Assembly: GCF_900103525.1 (NCBI RefSeq)
Contig: NZ_FNHN01000017.1
Location: 1 to 64,000, forward strand
DNA from: Bacillus sp. OK048
Lineage (GTDB): Bacteria > Bacillota > Bacilli > Bacillales > Cytobacillaceae
Reading direction: 5' to 3'
Length of the DNA: 64,000 nucleotides
Within the stretch, counting starts at the first letter, position 1; every line of letters starts with the position of its first letter. The notes under the pieces were generated by a model that was given only the letters and a program-made list of their open reading frames with translations, did no database searches and had not been told where the DNA came from. Positions 33,765-42,444 of the stretch are shown here, piece by piece. The position numbers and the translations under genes are program-made.

Positions 33765-34041
33765 AGACTGTGGTGTTAAAGGTAAATGTTGATTTCACCC
33801 AATTTGAAAAATAAGCGGAGAAATTCCGTTTATTTCGGGATATTCCCATATTTCCCTTAAAATAAGCGGAGTTTTTCCGGTTATACGTTCCAAATCGATG
33901 GCTTTTGTCTTATTGTGAACAGTTAGTCGGAATATCTCCGCTTATATCTGCTCCTTAAGCCTCCACTATCGACATTAGCCGGAAATTCTCCGCTTAAAAA
34001 ATTTTTCTACACGAAAATCAACAATGAATATTAACAGAGAC
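33765..34041 (+). mobile_element. 272-bp MITE, copy 2 (diverged ends)
   Basis: The interior matches copy 1 almost base for base (33800-34030), including all four GCGGA/TCCG palindromes. The left end (GACTGTGGTGTTAAAGG) carries an insertion and the right end reads TTAACAGAGAC, so this copy is probably older or no longer mobile. It lies just after the Phd-Uma2 gene. No clean target duplication was found. Confidence 0.7.
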
Positions 34042-34192
34042 ACCCATGCAAATAAATTTTCACCATGTGGTATGAAAATAAGCGGTATTGTCTATAATAT
34101 TTATCCATTTTTATAACACTGCTTATTTTTAGGGTAGCCAAAAACTAAAATGAATTAGCATTTTTCACGCCAACGATTACAAGAATGTCACG

Positions 34193-34222
34193 CTTGCGAA
34201 TAGTTCCTGCACTGTTCGCAAG
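34193..34222. repeat. GAACAGTGCC-family palindrome, diverged copy
   Basis: CTTGCGAATAGT and ACTGTTCGCAAG pair with one mismatch around TCCTGC. It lies 36 bases after the stop of the WYL regulator gene. Confidence 0.65.
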
Positions 34223-34257
34223 GTTCACAGTAACAGATAAAGTGTAACTGGCATTGC

Positions 34258-35220
34258 TTATGGGCAGAATAAGCATAATCTCTTTTGTAAACCTTCTAGA
34301 ACTTCTACTGGCATTTCCTTGACCTTGATATCTTCACCTAGGAAAAGCAGCCAATTGGTTATTTCAGTCAATTCTTCGGGATTCTTGACATTGATAAAAG
34401 TCTTTAGAATGGCTGTGGCTTGGTAAGGATTCGTATAGGAAATGGAAACTTTTAAAGGGTGGTATTTTTTAAACTGTGCAATCGCTTTAGGACCAAGTTC
34501 AAGGAAAAGGTTGATAACTTCATCCTGCTTACTTAGTTTTTCTAAAATCTTTTTCTTACTCGAATTTTTTGGGGTAGGGTATGGTTCGACATCGGTTAGA
34601 TTGTCGACATGAAAAATCTGCTTCTTTTCTTCCTTTAAGTCAAAGCCTTCAATCAGCCACAGGCTTTTTTCACGATAAAGGTGCAGAAGATAGATGGGAT
34701 AAGACTCTACTACCTTTTCTTCTTTAATGGTAATCAATAAATACCGATCCAATAGAAGGATTTGGATGAGTTTTTCTAATATCGGATGTGGGAGGTCTGT
34801 CAGATCAAGCAGGTCAGGATTATTCGGGTTGGTCCCTTCAAATAGCAAGATTTGATTTAAAAGAACTAGGGTCTCTTGCTGGTTTTCTGAAATGAGGCCT
34901 AGTAATTTTTCAGCTAGTGACTGACGACTCTTTAGATAGGGGAGTTGTTGATTTCTTGTGGCCATAAAGGCAATAAAAAGAGCTTTGACTTCATTATCGG
35001 TAAAGCGAACATCGGGCAGGACAGAGTTGTGCATGACAAAATACCCCCCATCCCGTCCAACTTCAGCAACAAGCGGCATCCCCATAGCTTCAATTTCTCT
35101 GATATCTCTAATAGCTGTCGAACGAGAGATAGTAAATTCTTGCATGATTTCAGAAATGGTAAAGTGGGAACGGTTGTTGATATACCGCATGATGATGTTA
35201 ATTCGTTCAACTTTTTTCAT
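34258..35220 (-). CDS. WYL-domain (YafY-type) transcriptional regulator
   Basis: This 320-residue protein has an N-terminal HTH of DeoR/HTH_11 type (HFTISEIMQEFTISRSTAIR then DIREIEAMGMPLVAE), and then a WYL-type sensor domain at about 140-230 (LLITIKEEKVVESYPIYLLH, YREKSLWLIEGFDL) and a WCX-like C-terminal part. WYL regulators sense nucleic acids or small ligands. It is divergent from the 35331/35832 gene pair, with 110 bases between, and most likely controls it. RBS AGGAG precedes the ATG. Confidence 0.83.
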   Translation of the reverse strand: MKKVERINIIMRYINNRSHFTISEIMQEFTISRSTAIRDIREIEAMGMPLVAEVGRDGGYFVMHNSVLPDVRFTDNEVKALFIAFMATRNQQLPYLKSRQSLAEKLLGLISENQQETLVLLNQILLFEGTNPNNPDLLDLTDLPHPILEKLIQILLLDRYLLITIKEEKVVESYPIYLLHLYREKSLWLIEGFDLKEEKKQIFHVDNLTDVEPYPTPKNSSKKKILEKLSKQDEVINLFLELGPKAIAQFKKYHPLKVSISYTNPYQATAILKTFINVKNPEELTEITNWLLFLGEDIKVKEMPVEVLEGLQKRLCLFCP

Positions 35221-35330
35221 TGGAATCTCCTAAACAGTATCATTTTTTGACATGATTTAAAGCTATTATAAACTCATCAAGTGAAAAGACAAATCATTTG
35301 ATTCATTTTTAAAAAAGGAAGGTTTTGAAT

Positions 35331-35810
35331 ATGACAAATTATACCCTAGAAGAAAAAGATAGCTTTACCGTTTTAGGTTTTGGAACTGAACTTAAGAGCG
35401 ATTACACAGACTACGTTGGCATAACCAAGGAAAAGTCAGACTTTTGGTCGGCCGTTAAACAAGATGGAACGCTTGACACTTTAAAATCAGTAGCCACAAA
35501 TGACTACATTTTTGCCGTGAACGAAGCAGTAAATAACAAGATGATGCATTATGCCGGTGTCATGACAGAGAAATCGTTACCAGAAGCAACCAGAGTGATT
35601 CAATTTCCTAAAGGGGAATACCTCGTTGTGAAAGGGGAAGCGGGAAGTTCTGAAGAGTTGAGCAATATGCTAACTGGCATAGCCTTTGGCCAAGCCTTGG
35701 CAGAGGCAACGGATGTTGCCTATGTTGGCGGCCCAAATGCATCCGTTGAGATGGGGCAGAGAGATGGCTTAGTTTTTGGTGAAATGTGGATTCCGGTTGT
35801 TAGGAAATAA
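35331..35810 (+). CDS. GyrI-like effector-binding domain protein
   Basis: The protein has 159 residues from ATG 35331, with GGAAGG eight bases before; a TTG two codons upstream is less well placed. The fold is that of the GyrI/SOUL-type small-molecule binding domain: SFTVLGFGTELKSDYTDYVG at the start, MHYAGVMTEKSLPEATRVIQ, FPKGEYLVVKGEAGSSEEL in the middle and GLVFGEMWIPVVRK at the end. As a free-standing domain it may bind or hydrolyse drugs or act as co-inducer. It is transcribed with 35832 and opposite the WYL regulator. Confidence 0.75.
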   Translation: MTNYTLEEKDSFTVLGFGTELKSDYTDYVGITKEKSDFWSAVKQDGTLDTLKSVATNDYIFAVNEAVNNKMMHYAGVMTEKSLPEATRVIQFPKGEYLVVKGEAGSSEELSNMLTGIAFGQALAEATDVAYVGGPNASVEMGQRDGLVFGEMWIPVVRK

Positions 35811-35831
35811 AGAGACAAAGGGTGGATGGAA

Positions 35832-36299
35832 ATGTCCTATATCGTTGATTTTAAAAATGTTTCGACGGTTGGTTTAGAGTCTTCGCCAGCAGCAGATGCA
35901 CTTGCTGGTTTACGCGCGAATGAAGCTCGTTACTTTATGAACAAATATAAGCATGAATTTACGGTTGTACCAGCTAGCGAAAGCCAGGAGACCCTAGATT
36001 ATGTGAATCGGATTTTGAAGGAAGAACGGGATATTGAGTTTGCGGCCAAGCCATTAGAAACATCGCGTTTTCAAGTGGAAAATATAAAAATAGCCTACGT
36101 CTTTTATGAGGATGGTCTTTCGGTCAACGTCATGTATACGGTTGATGACCCTAAGCCGAAGCGAGCTGTTGGTTTTAAGCTTTCAGAGGGGATGGAGGTA
36201 CCAAAGGAGTTAGAAGGGAAGTTTAAGTTTGCTAGGCAGAAGTCTAAGCTGGCTGGAACCATTCGGGGCTCGTATTTTGTCATTAAAGGAGAATATTAA
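35832..36299 (+). CDS. Protein of unknown function, partner of GyrI-like gene
   Basis: The protein has 155 residues from ATG 35832; an ATG two codons earlier lies against the AAAGGGTGG RBS and is less likely. No motif is recognised for certain. There is a helix with NEARYFMNKYKHEFTVV, then beta-rich stretches (VENIKIAYVFYEDGLSVNVM, RAVGFKLSEGMEVPKELEGK, GTIRGSYFVIKGEY). The end resembles the last strands of the GyrI-like neighbour, so it could be a diverged relative. There is no signal or membrane segment. Co-transcription with the GyrI-like gene is likely (15-20 bp gap). Confidence 0.65.
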   Translation: MSYIVDFKNVSTVGLESSPAADALAGLRANEARYFMNKYKHEFTVVPASESQETLDYVNRILKEERDIEFAAKPLETSRFQVENIKIAYVFYEDGLSVNVMYTVDDPKPKRAVGFKLSEGMEVPKELEGKFKFARQKSKLAGTIRGSYFVIKGEY

Positions 36300-36334
36300 A
36301 GGAAGCAAAATCAGTTTGCAGGCATTCGAATAGC

Positions 36335-36380
36335 AAAACAGCACTTCTCCATCAAAATAGTGGAAGTGCTGTTAATTTTC
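36335..36380. terminator. Bidirectional terminator
   Basis: AACAGCACTTC / GAAGTGCTGTT with a T-rich tail (TTAATTTTC) lies between two convergent genes. Confidence 0.7.
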
Positions 36381-36423
36381 TCATTTACCTTTGGTAAGGT
36401 TCACCACATTTTTACACTCTATG

Positions 36424-36921
36424 TTAAGTGGTTGGTGCTGAAGCAGCAGCTGCATGGTCAGCCTTCACACAATCAATTGCAACAACGAGAGCAATAATAA
36501 TGGTTTCCATTTCTTCGTCCAATATTTGGACCTTGTAGCTATCTCCCCAAGTGAACCATTCCTTGCTCACTTGACCTACGACTTTACCATTCTGTACTAC
36601 CTGAAAATCCATGTCCCACCAATTACCATGTACTTCAATGCCTGCACCATCAATGGTATAGCGAGCTTTAAAGAAGGAAAATTCCTTCTTAATCGTTAAT
36701 ACCTCACGACCATGTACCTCAACAAAAAACTTCGGTAAAAAGCTGAACACCTTTTTCGTAATAAGTGCTACTTCATTTCTTGTTGTATCCATAATGGAGA
36801 ATGTCTTGGGAATCTGCATAAAACTGCCCTCTACGTAATATACGTCCTTCTCCTGCTGATTCTTCACTGTAAATTTGCCACTAAGACTGAATACCTTCTG
36901 CTTTATATATAGTTGCTTCAT
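36424..36921 (-). CDS. LURP-one-related / YxjI family protein
   Basis: This 165-residue protein is a beta-barrel with one C-terminal helix, as in Tubby and scramblase-like folds: MKQLYIKQKVFSLSGKFTVK, YYVEGSFMQIPKTFSIMDTT, then ITKKVFSFLPKFFVEVHGRE and WGDSYKVQILDEEMETIIIA. The helix near the end (ALVVAIDCVKADHAAAASA) is the usual buried C-terminal helix. The function in Bacillus is not known. RBS GGAGGGAGC precedes the ATG. It is a single gene. Confidence 0.82.
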   Translation of the reverse strand: MKQLYIKQKVFSLSGKFTVKNQQEKDVYYVEGSFMQIPKTFSIMDTTRNEVALITKKVFSFLPKFFVEVHGREVLTIKKEFSFFKARYTIDGAGIEVHGNWWDMDFQVVQNGKVVGQVSKEWFTWGDSYKVQILDEEMETIIIALVVAIDCVKADHAAAASAPTT

Positions 36922-37037
36922 ATTATAGCTCCCTCCTATGTAGCATATTACTAAAAAGAGTATTTTAATATTATTATACCTTTATTAATGAATGCAAAAA
37001 AAGATAGAATCTCCCATAGAAGTTACCGCCTTATGGA

Positions 37038-37901
37038 TCAAAATATTAGTAAAAACGTTCCTGCTGTTATGACGATACCGCCAATAATCGTATGCTTGGC
37101 CGCTTTTTCTTTTAAAATTGTAAAACTCAATAGCATCGTGAGAACAACGCTAAATTTGTCAATTGGAGCGACGACGGAAACCTTCCCCATCGCCAGTGCT
37201 GCAAAATAGCATAGCCAAGATAAACCAGTAGCCACTCCAGATAAAACTAAAAAGAGGTATCCTTTTTTCGAAATGCTTTTCAATTTCTTATGGGTTCCTT
37301 GGGAAAATACAATGGCCCAAGCAAATAAAAGGATCACGATGGTTCGTAGGAAAGTAGCCACATTGGAATCAACATTTTCCATTCCGACTTTTGCTAATAT
37401 CGATGTTAAGGCCGCAAATACTGCCGCTAAAATAGCATAAACAATATATCGTTGCGATCCTGAAAATCGTTTCTTTTCTTCATTTTTTCCAATCAATATA
37501 AACGTTCCTATCGCTATAATTGCTCCTCCAGCCATGACCAAGGGGTCTGCTGGCTCTCCTAAGACCAGGATGGAGAAAATAATGGTTAACACGACACTTG
37601 ATTTATCAATCGGTACCACTTTGGAAACATCACCAATGGCGAGCGCTTTAAAGAAAAATAACCATGAAAAACCCGTTGAAACTCCAGATAATAGAATAAA
37701 CCATAAAGCGCTAGTAGAAATTTGAGGTATCGTGACAAGCTGGCCAGTTATGATGACAATGATAAAAGCCATGATTACTACCACAATCGTCCGAATGGCT
37801 GTCGCTAAGTTGGAATTGACATTTTCAATACCGACTTTTGCTAAAATCGCTGTGAATGAAGCAAATAAAGCTGCCAATAATGCTAAAATAATACTCATCA
37901 T
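37038..37901 (-). CDS. EamA family (DMT superfamily) transporter
   Basis: This 287-residue protein has ten predicted membrane segments in two similar halves, each starting with the same kind of sequence (ALFASFTAILAKVGIENVNS at about 11-30; AALTSILAKVGMENVDSNVA in the second half) and containing SGVSTGFSWLFFFKALAIGD or SGVATGLSWLCYFAALAMGK. This internal duplication is the mark of 10-segment DMT exporters. The substrate is unknown; relatives export amino acids, nucleosides or other metabolites. The protein ends at the usual short tail. Confidence 0.88.
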   Translation of the reverse strand: MMSIILALLAALFASFTAILAKVGIENVNSNLATAIRTIVVVIMAFIIVIITGQLVTIPQISTSALWFILLSGVSTGFSWLFFFKALAIGDVSKVVPIDKSSVVLTIIFSILVLGEPADPLVMAGGAIIAIGTFILIGKNEEKKRFSGSQRYIVYAILAAVFAALTSILAKVGMENVDSNVATFLRTIVILLFAWAIVFSQGTHKKLKSISKKGYLFLVLSGVATGLSWLCYFAALAMGKVSVVAPIDKFSVVLTMLLSFTILKEKAAKHTIIGGIVITAGTFLLIF

Positions 37902-38070
37902 GCACCCGCCTTTTTCTTTATATAAAAATATTAATGGTCATGCACACCTTATCATTATAAGGCTTTTTGCCCAGAACCACCCAAATTCATAGATTCAATA
38001 AATCCAAATTATTAGGAGGTTTATTCGCTCTGGGAGTAATAACTCGGTGTTCCGCGTCCAATCAAAAAAC

Positions 38071-38097
38071 GGCGAACAGTGCCTGTCACTGTTCACC
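38071..38097. repeat. GAACAGTGCC palindrome, copy next to tandem array
   Basis: GGCGAACAGTG-CCTGT-CACTGTTCACC, one mismatch in the outer stem. It touches the first unit of the tandem array. Confidence 0.7.
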
Positions 38098-38215
38098 ATC
38101 CGCCAGTTTTTCTTGCTATCCGCCAGTATTTTTCGCTATCCGCCAGTATTTTTCGCCATCCGCCAGTATTTTTCGCCATCCGCCAGTATTTCTCGTTATC
38201 CGCCAGTTTTTCCTG
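38096..38215. repeat. 20-bp tandem repeat, six copies
   Basis: The consensus CTATCCGCCAGTATTTTTCG repeats six times without spacers; the first and last units read CCGCCAGTTTTTC. Frames through it encode Ser/Pro/Phe-rich repeats with no start signal, so it is read as non-coding. Confidence 0.85.
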
Positions 38216-38229
38216 CTATTTTCTTTGGT

Positions 38230-39087
38230 TTAAATTGCCTGTCTTGCTCTTTTACGATTTTTTTCAACCTGTTGGTCTAACCAGCTGACCATATCTTTTA
38301 AAAAGGTTTCTTTTCCTTCTCCATCAAAGGGACGGTGTTTTGCTCCTGCGTACTCAAGTAGTTGTTTATCCGTTGATGAAACTTGATTAAAAAAGTCACC
38401 AAGCTTTGTTGGGGGTGTAATTTTATCATTCAGTCCGTATTGCAGTAAAATAGGAAGATGTATAGTGTATGCCTGATTTACTACTCGAGATACTGCTTGA
38501 ATCAAGCCACTTCCTAATGCAGGTGTAATGATATTGTGCCGTAACCGATCAGAATAATATTTGGAAGCCACCGCTGATTTTTTCCTCCTTAATCGGAAAT
38601 TTTTAGATTGATTAATGCTTAAGTCAGGCTTCAGTTTCCCCATTAAGGTTATACCTAAGCGCTCAAAGGGAGTGACTTCGTAAGAGATGGCAGGAGCAAT
38701 CGCAATGATCCCTGAAATATCGGCAGTATAATGTAAAATGTAATCAAGAGTAATGACACCGCCAAGACTATGTCCTATTAAATACAACGGAAGTTCGGAC
38801 TGCTTTTTCGAAACAAGTTTTTGAAATGCGTGTAAGTCTCCTCGAAATTCATCCCAATTTTTTATATACCCTCTTTTTCCAGGGCTTTTTCCATGCCCAC
38901 GTAAATCAAATGCATAAACGATATATCTTTCATGAACCAAGCTTGCACTTAGATTTGCTAGTCCTCCACTATGATCGCCGTGTCCATGAACTAAAATAAC
39001 TGCCGCCTTTGGAGCCTTTACAGGTTCGATTACCCGGTAAAACAGTTCGGCCCCACCTACACCAGTAAATATTCCTTCTAATTTCAT
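38230..39087 (-). CDS. Alpha/beta hydrolase, monoacylglycerol-lipase type
   Basis: The protein has 285 residues from ATG 39087 (GGAG eight bases upstream); the longer frame to 39123 has no RBS. Motifs: VHGHGDHSGGLANL (oxyanion strand), the nucleophile elbow IGHSLGGVITLDYI, an Asp strand LLQYGLNDKITPP and the last-helix His in AGAKHRPFDGEG. The Ser, Asp and His triad is therefore complete. It fits the Hydrolase_4/lysophospholipase group. There is no signal peptide, so it is cytosolic, and it is a single gene. The tandem array lies at its 3' end. Confidence 0.85.
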   Translation of the reverse strand: MKLEGIFTGVGGAELFYRVIEPVKAPKAAVILVHGHGDHSGGLANLSASLVHERYIVYAFDLRGHGKSPGKRGYIKNWDEFRGDLHAFQKLVSKKQSELPLYLIGHSLGGVITLDYILHYTADISGIIAIAPAISYEVTPFERLGITLMGKLKPDLSINQSKNFRLRRKKSAVASKYYSDRLRHNIITPALGSGLIQAVSRVVNQAYTIHLPILLQYGLNDKITPPTKLGDFFNQVSSTDKQLLEYAGAKHRPFDGEGKETFLKDMVSWLDQQVEKNRKRARQAI

Positions 39088-39127
39088 GATCTGTACTCCA
39101 CTCCTGTTGCGGTTTTTCATCAATATT

Positions 39128-39166
39128 AAAAAGGCTTACTGTAAGTAGGAACGAGTAAGCCTTTTT
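39128..39166 (-). terminator. Terminator of the DUF4177 gene
   Basis: AAAAAGGCTTACT / AGTAAGCCTTTTT with a 13-nt loop is symmetrical and has T runs on both strands. Confidence 0.85.
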
Positions 39167-39244
39167 GAATAATAGTCTTATTTTATCATAAAAAAGATGA
39201 CAATAACCCTAACGGATTCCGTTTCCTATCGCGTTTCTGTCTGA

Positions 39245-39442
39245 TTATTGTTTTATTGGTCTTTCGAAGATTAATTCATAGTATGTACCTACTGCAACTC
39301 CTGAAGTTGCAAAGTCAGGAGAGAAAATTTGAACAAATCTCCACCCTTCATTTGCATGATTTTTGATTACCTCTTGATAGTCTTCCTTAGGTTTACCAGA
39401 CAATTTTTTAAACTCTATTTTAACAAACTTATATTCATACAT
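39245..39442 (-). CDS. DUF4177 small protein
   Basis: The protein has 65 residues from ATG 39442 (AGGTGG eight bases upstream). YEYKFVKIEFKKL, then HANEGWRFVQIFSP and YYELIFERPI are the three conserved stretches of DUF4177, a small alpha/beta fold of unknown function common in Firmicutes. It has its own terminator and no partner genes. Confidence 0.85.
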   Translation of the reverse strand: MYEYKFVKIEFKKLSGKPKEDYQEVIKNHANEGWRFVQIFSPDFATSGVAVGTYYELIFERPIKQ

Positions 39443-39593
39443 TTTTATTTCCACCTTTCATGATATATCTAATTAAATTGAATAAGATTAAGGTTCTGTT
39501 TGCACTATTCATACGATTTTAATTAGAAAAAGGTTTCAAATCAATTCAAATCGAAGGGACAAGAGGAACCCCCCTCTTGGTTATTCTGTTGTC

Positions 39594-40016
39594 TTATTTC
39601 CCCGTTTCTGCAAAGCGTTTCATTCTATCACCAATCTCATCACGAACACGTTGGAAGAATGCCCACTTTTCTTCCTCTGTTCCTTTCGCTTTTGCTGGAT
39701 CATCGAAACCCCAGTGTTCACGTTTTACTTTAGGGGGCGTTACAGGACATTTGTCAGCCGCATCGCCGCATAATGTAACGACTAAATCCGCATGATTTAA
39801 AATTTCAGGGTCAATAATATCTGAAGTTTGATTTGAAATATCAATGCCTGCTTCATTCATTGCTTTAACGGCATTTGGATTCAATCCATGAGCTTCAATA
39901 CCCGCACTCCGAACTTCCCACTCATCACTTAAATATTTTTTTGCCCAACCTTCTGCCATTTGGCTTCTACAAGAGTTACCTGTACACAAGAAGTAGATTG
40001 TTTGTTTATTTGACAT
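39594..40016 (-). CDS. arsC: Arsenate reductase, thioredoxin-dependent
   Basis: This 140-residue protein is of the low-molecular-weight phosphatase type: active loop FLCTGNSCRSQM (Cys11, Arg17) and the resolving cysteines in VTLCGDAADKCPVT (about 82 and 89). It reduces arsenate to arsenite through a Cys cascade, with thioredoxin as electron donor. It is the third gene of the arsR-acr3-arsC operon, RBS CTGGAGG. A weak hairpin (CAAGAGG / CCTCTTG, 39557-39582) follows and may end the operon. Confidence 0.92.
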   Translation of the reverse strand: MSNKQTIYFLCTGNSCRSQMAEGWAKKYLSDEWEVRSAGIEAHGLNPNAVKAMNEAGIDISNQTSDIIDPEILNHADLVVTLCGDAADKCPVTPPKVKREHWGFDDPAKAKGTEEEKWAFFQRVRDEIGDRMKRFAETGK

Positions 40017-40052
40017 GTGATTTCCTCCAGATTTGTTTTCATTTTTGGTGTT

Positions 40053-41114
40053 TTATAATTTAATCGTTCGAAAATATTTCTTTTCCCATCTTAAAGCAAC
40101 ACCCACTAGGGCAATGAGGACAGGCACCTCTACTAACGGGCCAATAACGGCAGCAAAGGCTTCGCCACTATTAATTCCAAACACCGCAACTGCTACAGCT
40201 ATCGCTAATTCAAAATTGTTACTTGCAGCTGTAAAGGAAAGTGCTACAGTCACTGGATAAGATGCACCTGCTTTACGAGAAGCAAAGAAGGATACAGCAA
40301 ACATGATCAAGAAGTAAATGAACAATGGAATGGCAATTCGAACGACATCCATTGGTAAAGCGATGATTTGATCTCCTTTTAAAGAGAACATCATCACAAT
40401 TGTAAATAATAAGGCGATTAATGTGAGTGGAGAGATTTTAGGTAGAAATTTGCTTTCGTACCATTCCTTCCCCTTCAGCTTTAACCCCATAAAACGTGTT
40501 AACATGCCTGCGACAAATGGAATTCCCAAATAAATAAGCACGCTTTTCGTAATCTCCCACATGGAGATGAAGACAGATAAATTTTCTAACCCAAATACAC
40601 CAGGAAGGACATTTAAAAAGAAATAAGCAAAAACAGAATAGAATAAGATCTGAAATACAGAGTTAAATGCCACTAATCCTGCTACATACTCACGATCTCC
40701 ACGCGCTAAATCATTCCAAACAATAACCATGGCAATACAACGAGCGAGCCCGATCATGATCAAGCCTGCCATATACTCTGGTTTATCATGTAAAAAGATA
40801 ATTGCTAAAAAGAACATTAAGAAAGGTCCTAACAACCAATTCTGTAATAAGGATAGTAAAAGGACTTTCCAATCTTTAAAAACACGCCACATTTCTTCAT
40901 ATTTTACTTTCGCTAGTGGTGGGTACATCATGATAATCAACCCGATGGCAATCGGAATATTTGTTGTCCCCACAGAGAAGGTATCTAGCACCTCTTTAAA
41001 ATTGGGGGCAACTACCCCAATGAAGATTCCTAACGCCATGGCTGCAAATATCCATATTGTTAAGTACCGATCTAAAAAGGATAACTTTTTCGTTACACTT
41101 TCATTTGACATCAT
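40053..41114 (-). CDS. acr3: Arsenite efflux transporter, ACR3 family
   Basis: The protein has 353 residues from ATG 41114, AAGGAG five bases upstream; a GTG two codons earlier is covered by the RBS. It has ten membrane segments. Family marks are FLDRYLTIWIFAAMALGIFI at the start, MIGLARCIAMVIVWNDLARG with the essential Cys of ACR3, and ALSFTAASNNFELAIAVAVA with the conserved Asn-Glu. It pumps arsenite out using the proton gradient. It lies between arsR and arsC, so arsenate reduction and arsenite export are coupled. Confidence 0.93.
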   Translation of the reverse strand: MMSNESVTKKLSFLDRYLTIWIFAAMALGIFIGVVAPNFKEVLDTFSVGTTNIPIAIGLIIMMYPPLAKVKYEEMWRVFKDWKVLLLSLLQNWLLGPFLMFFLAIIFLHDKPEYMAGLIMIGLARCIAMVIVWNDLARGDREYVAGLVAFNSVFQILFYSVFAYFFLNVLPGVFGLENLSVFISMWEITKSVLIYLGIPFVAGMLTRFMGLKLKGKEWYESKFLPKISPLTLIALLFTIVMMFSLKGDQIIALPMDVVRIAIPLFIYFLIMFAVSFFASRKAGASYPVTVALSFTAASNNFELAIAVAVAVFGINSGEAFAAVIGPLVEVPVLIALVGVALRWEKKYFRTIKL

Positions 41115-41136
41115 TTTCACTCCTTCTTGATGATCT

Positions 41137-41433
41137 TTAACAATTGCATTTAATAATTGAAATGACTTCTAATTCATCAATAATCGTTTGAATATAGGGT
41201 GGCAGCACATCGTTTAATCGATAATGCTTCCATGTTCCTGCTGGTCTTTCGACAATAATTCCAGCTTCTTTTAGCTTTTTCAATTGTTGACTGACAGCAG
41301 GTTGAGAAACATTTAAAACTTCAACGAAATCGCAAGCACATACTTCCCCTTTTTTTAAACAAGCCAACAACTTTAAACGATTTGGGTCACTTACAGCTTT
41401 TAACTGTTTCGCCATCAATTCGATATTACCCAA
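41137..41433 (-). CDS. arsR: ArsR-family arsenic-sensing repressor
   Basis: Start TTG 41433, placed eight bases after GGAGG; an ATG at 41451 overlaps that RBS. It has about 98 residues. The arsenite site is GEVCACDFVEVL in helix 3, and the recognition helix is VSQPAVSQQLKKLKEAGIIV; the C-terminal IIKCNC adds further cysteines. It represses its own operon until As(III) or Sb(III) binds. An imperfect palindrome upstream overlaps the probable promoter. Confidence 0.9.
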   Translation of the reverse strand: MGNIELMAKQLKAVSDPNRLKLLACLKKGEVCACDFVEVLNVSQPAVSQQLKKLKEAGIIVERPAGTWKHYRLNDVLPPYIQTIIDELEVISIIKCNC

Positions 41434-41467
41434 ATAGAATTCCTCCCTCATACATAATCATTACCTT

Positions 41468-41506
41468 ATATAACATAATGCTTATATATTAGCTAAAATG
41501 TTATAT
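41468..41506 (-). promoter_or_regulatory. Putative ArsR operator
   Basis: ATATAACAT (41468-41476) and ATGTTATAT (41498-41506) are perfectly inverted 9-bp arms, separated by 21 bases, directly before arsR in a very AT-rich promoter region. Binding is inferred from position. Confidence 0.6.
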
Positions 41507-41683
41507 ATTTTCAAGTGTTACACATCAAATATAAATCTTATCATGTACGAATGTTATCAAACTAAAGGTCTTTTTTTAGCAGCATATTTCTGTATTACCT
41601 ACTATTGAAATCCTATAATCATCATCTCATTTTCAATCAAATAGAATGTTTAGTGCTAGTAATTAAGAAGTATAACCATCATG

Positions 41684-42184
41684 TTATCCCAATAATTTTT
41701 CCATCGCCATTACATCAACAAATTCGCCATCTAACTTCCCTTGGTTTTGAAATACTCCTACTTCACGGTATCCCATTTTCCGGTATAATCCTTGCCCTAA
41801 CTGATTAAATGGAAAGGTAAAAAGGACAATTTTATGGAAGCCATTGGCTGTTGCCCATATTTCAATTTCAGCGAGCAGTTGTTTTCCCAAACCAATCCCT
41901 CTATGGTCTCTTGAAATATAAATGGAAAGATCCGCGACTCCTTCATACGTGCAGCGGTTACTGTATGGATTTAGCGATGCCCATCCTGCTACATTTCCAT
42001 CCTGTTCCGACACCATGACTCTATATCGACCCTGATGCCTTTCAAACCATTCCTTCATATAGGAGTAATCCTTTGTTTCTTCCTCTAGTGTAGCAATTCT
42101 GTCTTCAATCCCCTGATTGTAGATTTCAAGTATAGATTTGATATCGGATTCCACTGCCTGTCGAATAATAGCGGCGGCTTTCAT
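41684..42184 (-). CDS. arsN1: GNAT acetyltransferase, ArsN1-like (arsinothricin or related resistance)
   Basis: The protein has 166 residues from ATG 42184, with GGAGGGGTGG in front. EIYNQGIEDRIATLEEETKD near residue 20 is the typical ArsN1/phosphinothricin-acetyltransferase segment; YISRDHRGIGLGKQLLAEIE is the acetyl-CoA loop, and FPFNQLGQGLYRKMGYREVG follows. Members acetylate the alpha-amino group of arsinothricin or phosphinothricin. Being next to the arsenic operon supports arsinothricin, but that is inference. Phosphinothricin activity is also possible. Confidence 0.72.
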   Translation of the reverse strand: MKAAAIIRQAVESDIKSILEIYNQGIEDRIATLEEETKDYSYMKEWFERHQGRYRVMVSEQDGNVAGWASLNPYSNRCTYEGVADLSIYISRDHRGIGLGKQLLAEIEIWATANGFHKIVLFTFPFNQLGQGLYRKMGYREVGVFQNQGKLDGEFVDVMAMEKLLG

Positions 42185-42254
42185 GGTACCACCCCTCCAT
42201 AAAGACATTTGTATATACGTATATCTTAATATTCTCTAAAAAAACCTCAAATTC

Positions 42255-42345
42255 CTTGTTGAACTAAACTGCCTTTAATTCAATAAATATGGGAGCTCCC
42301 GTAACGACAATCCTTCTGTCGTTCAAGCAGATTTCTCAGTGAGAT
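42255..42345. repeat. CTTnAAnTAACGG-family element
   Basis: On the minus strand TGCTTGAACGACAGAAGGAT, then TTATTGAATTAAAGGCAG, with a small hairpin ACGACA / TGTCGT. It is a degenerate member of the intergenic family. Confidence 0.45.
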
Positions 42346-42444
42346 TTGCCCCTCAATATTTTTCTAGTATTTTACAATTTATATGATAAAATATCCAAAG
42401 ACTATCAACTTATGAGTATCTGCGAATAGCGTACGGGAGGGGAC

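Noticed and set aside
38096..38215. Six short repeats as a CRISPR array
   Set aside because: The units are 20 bp and directly adjacent with no unique spacers, and no cas gene is nearby.
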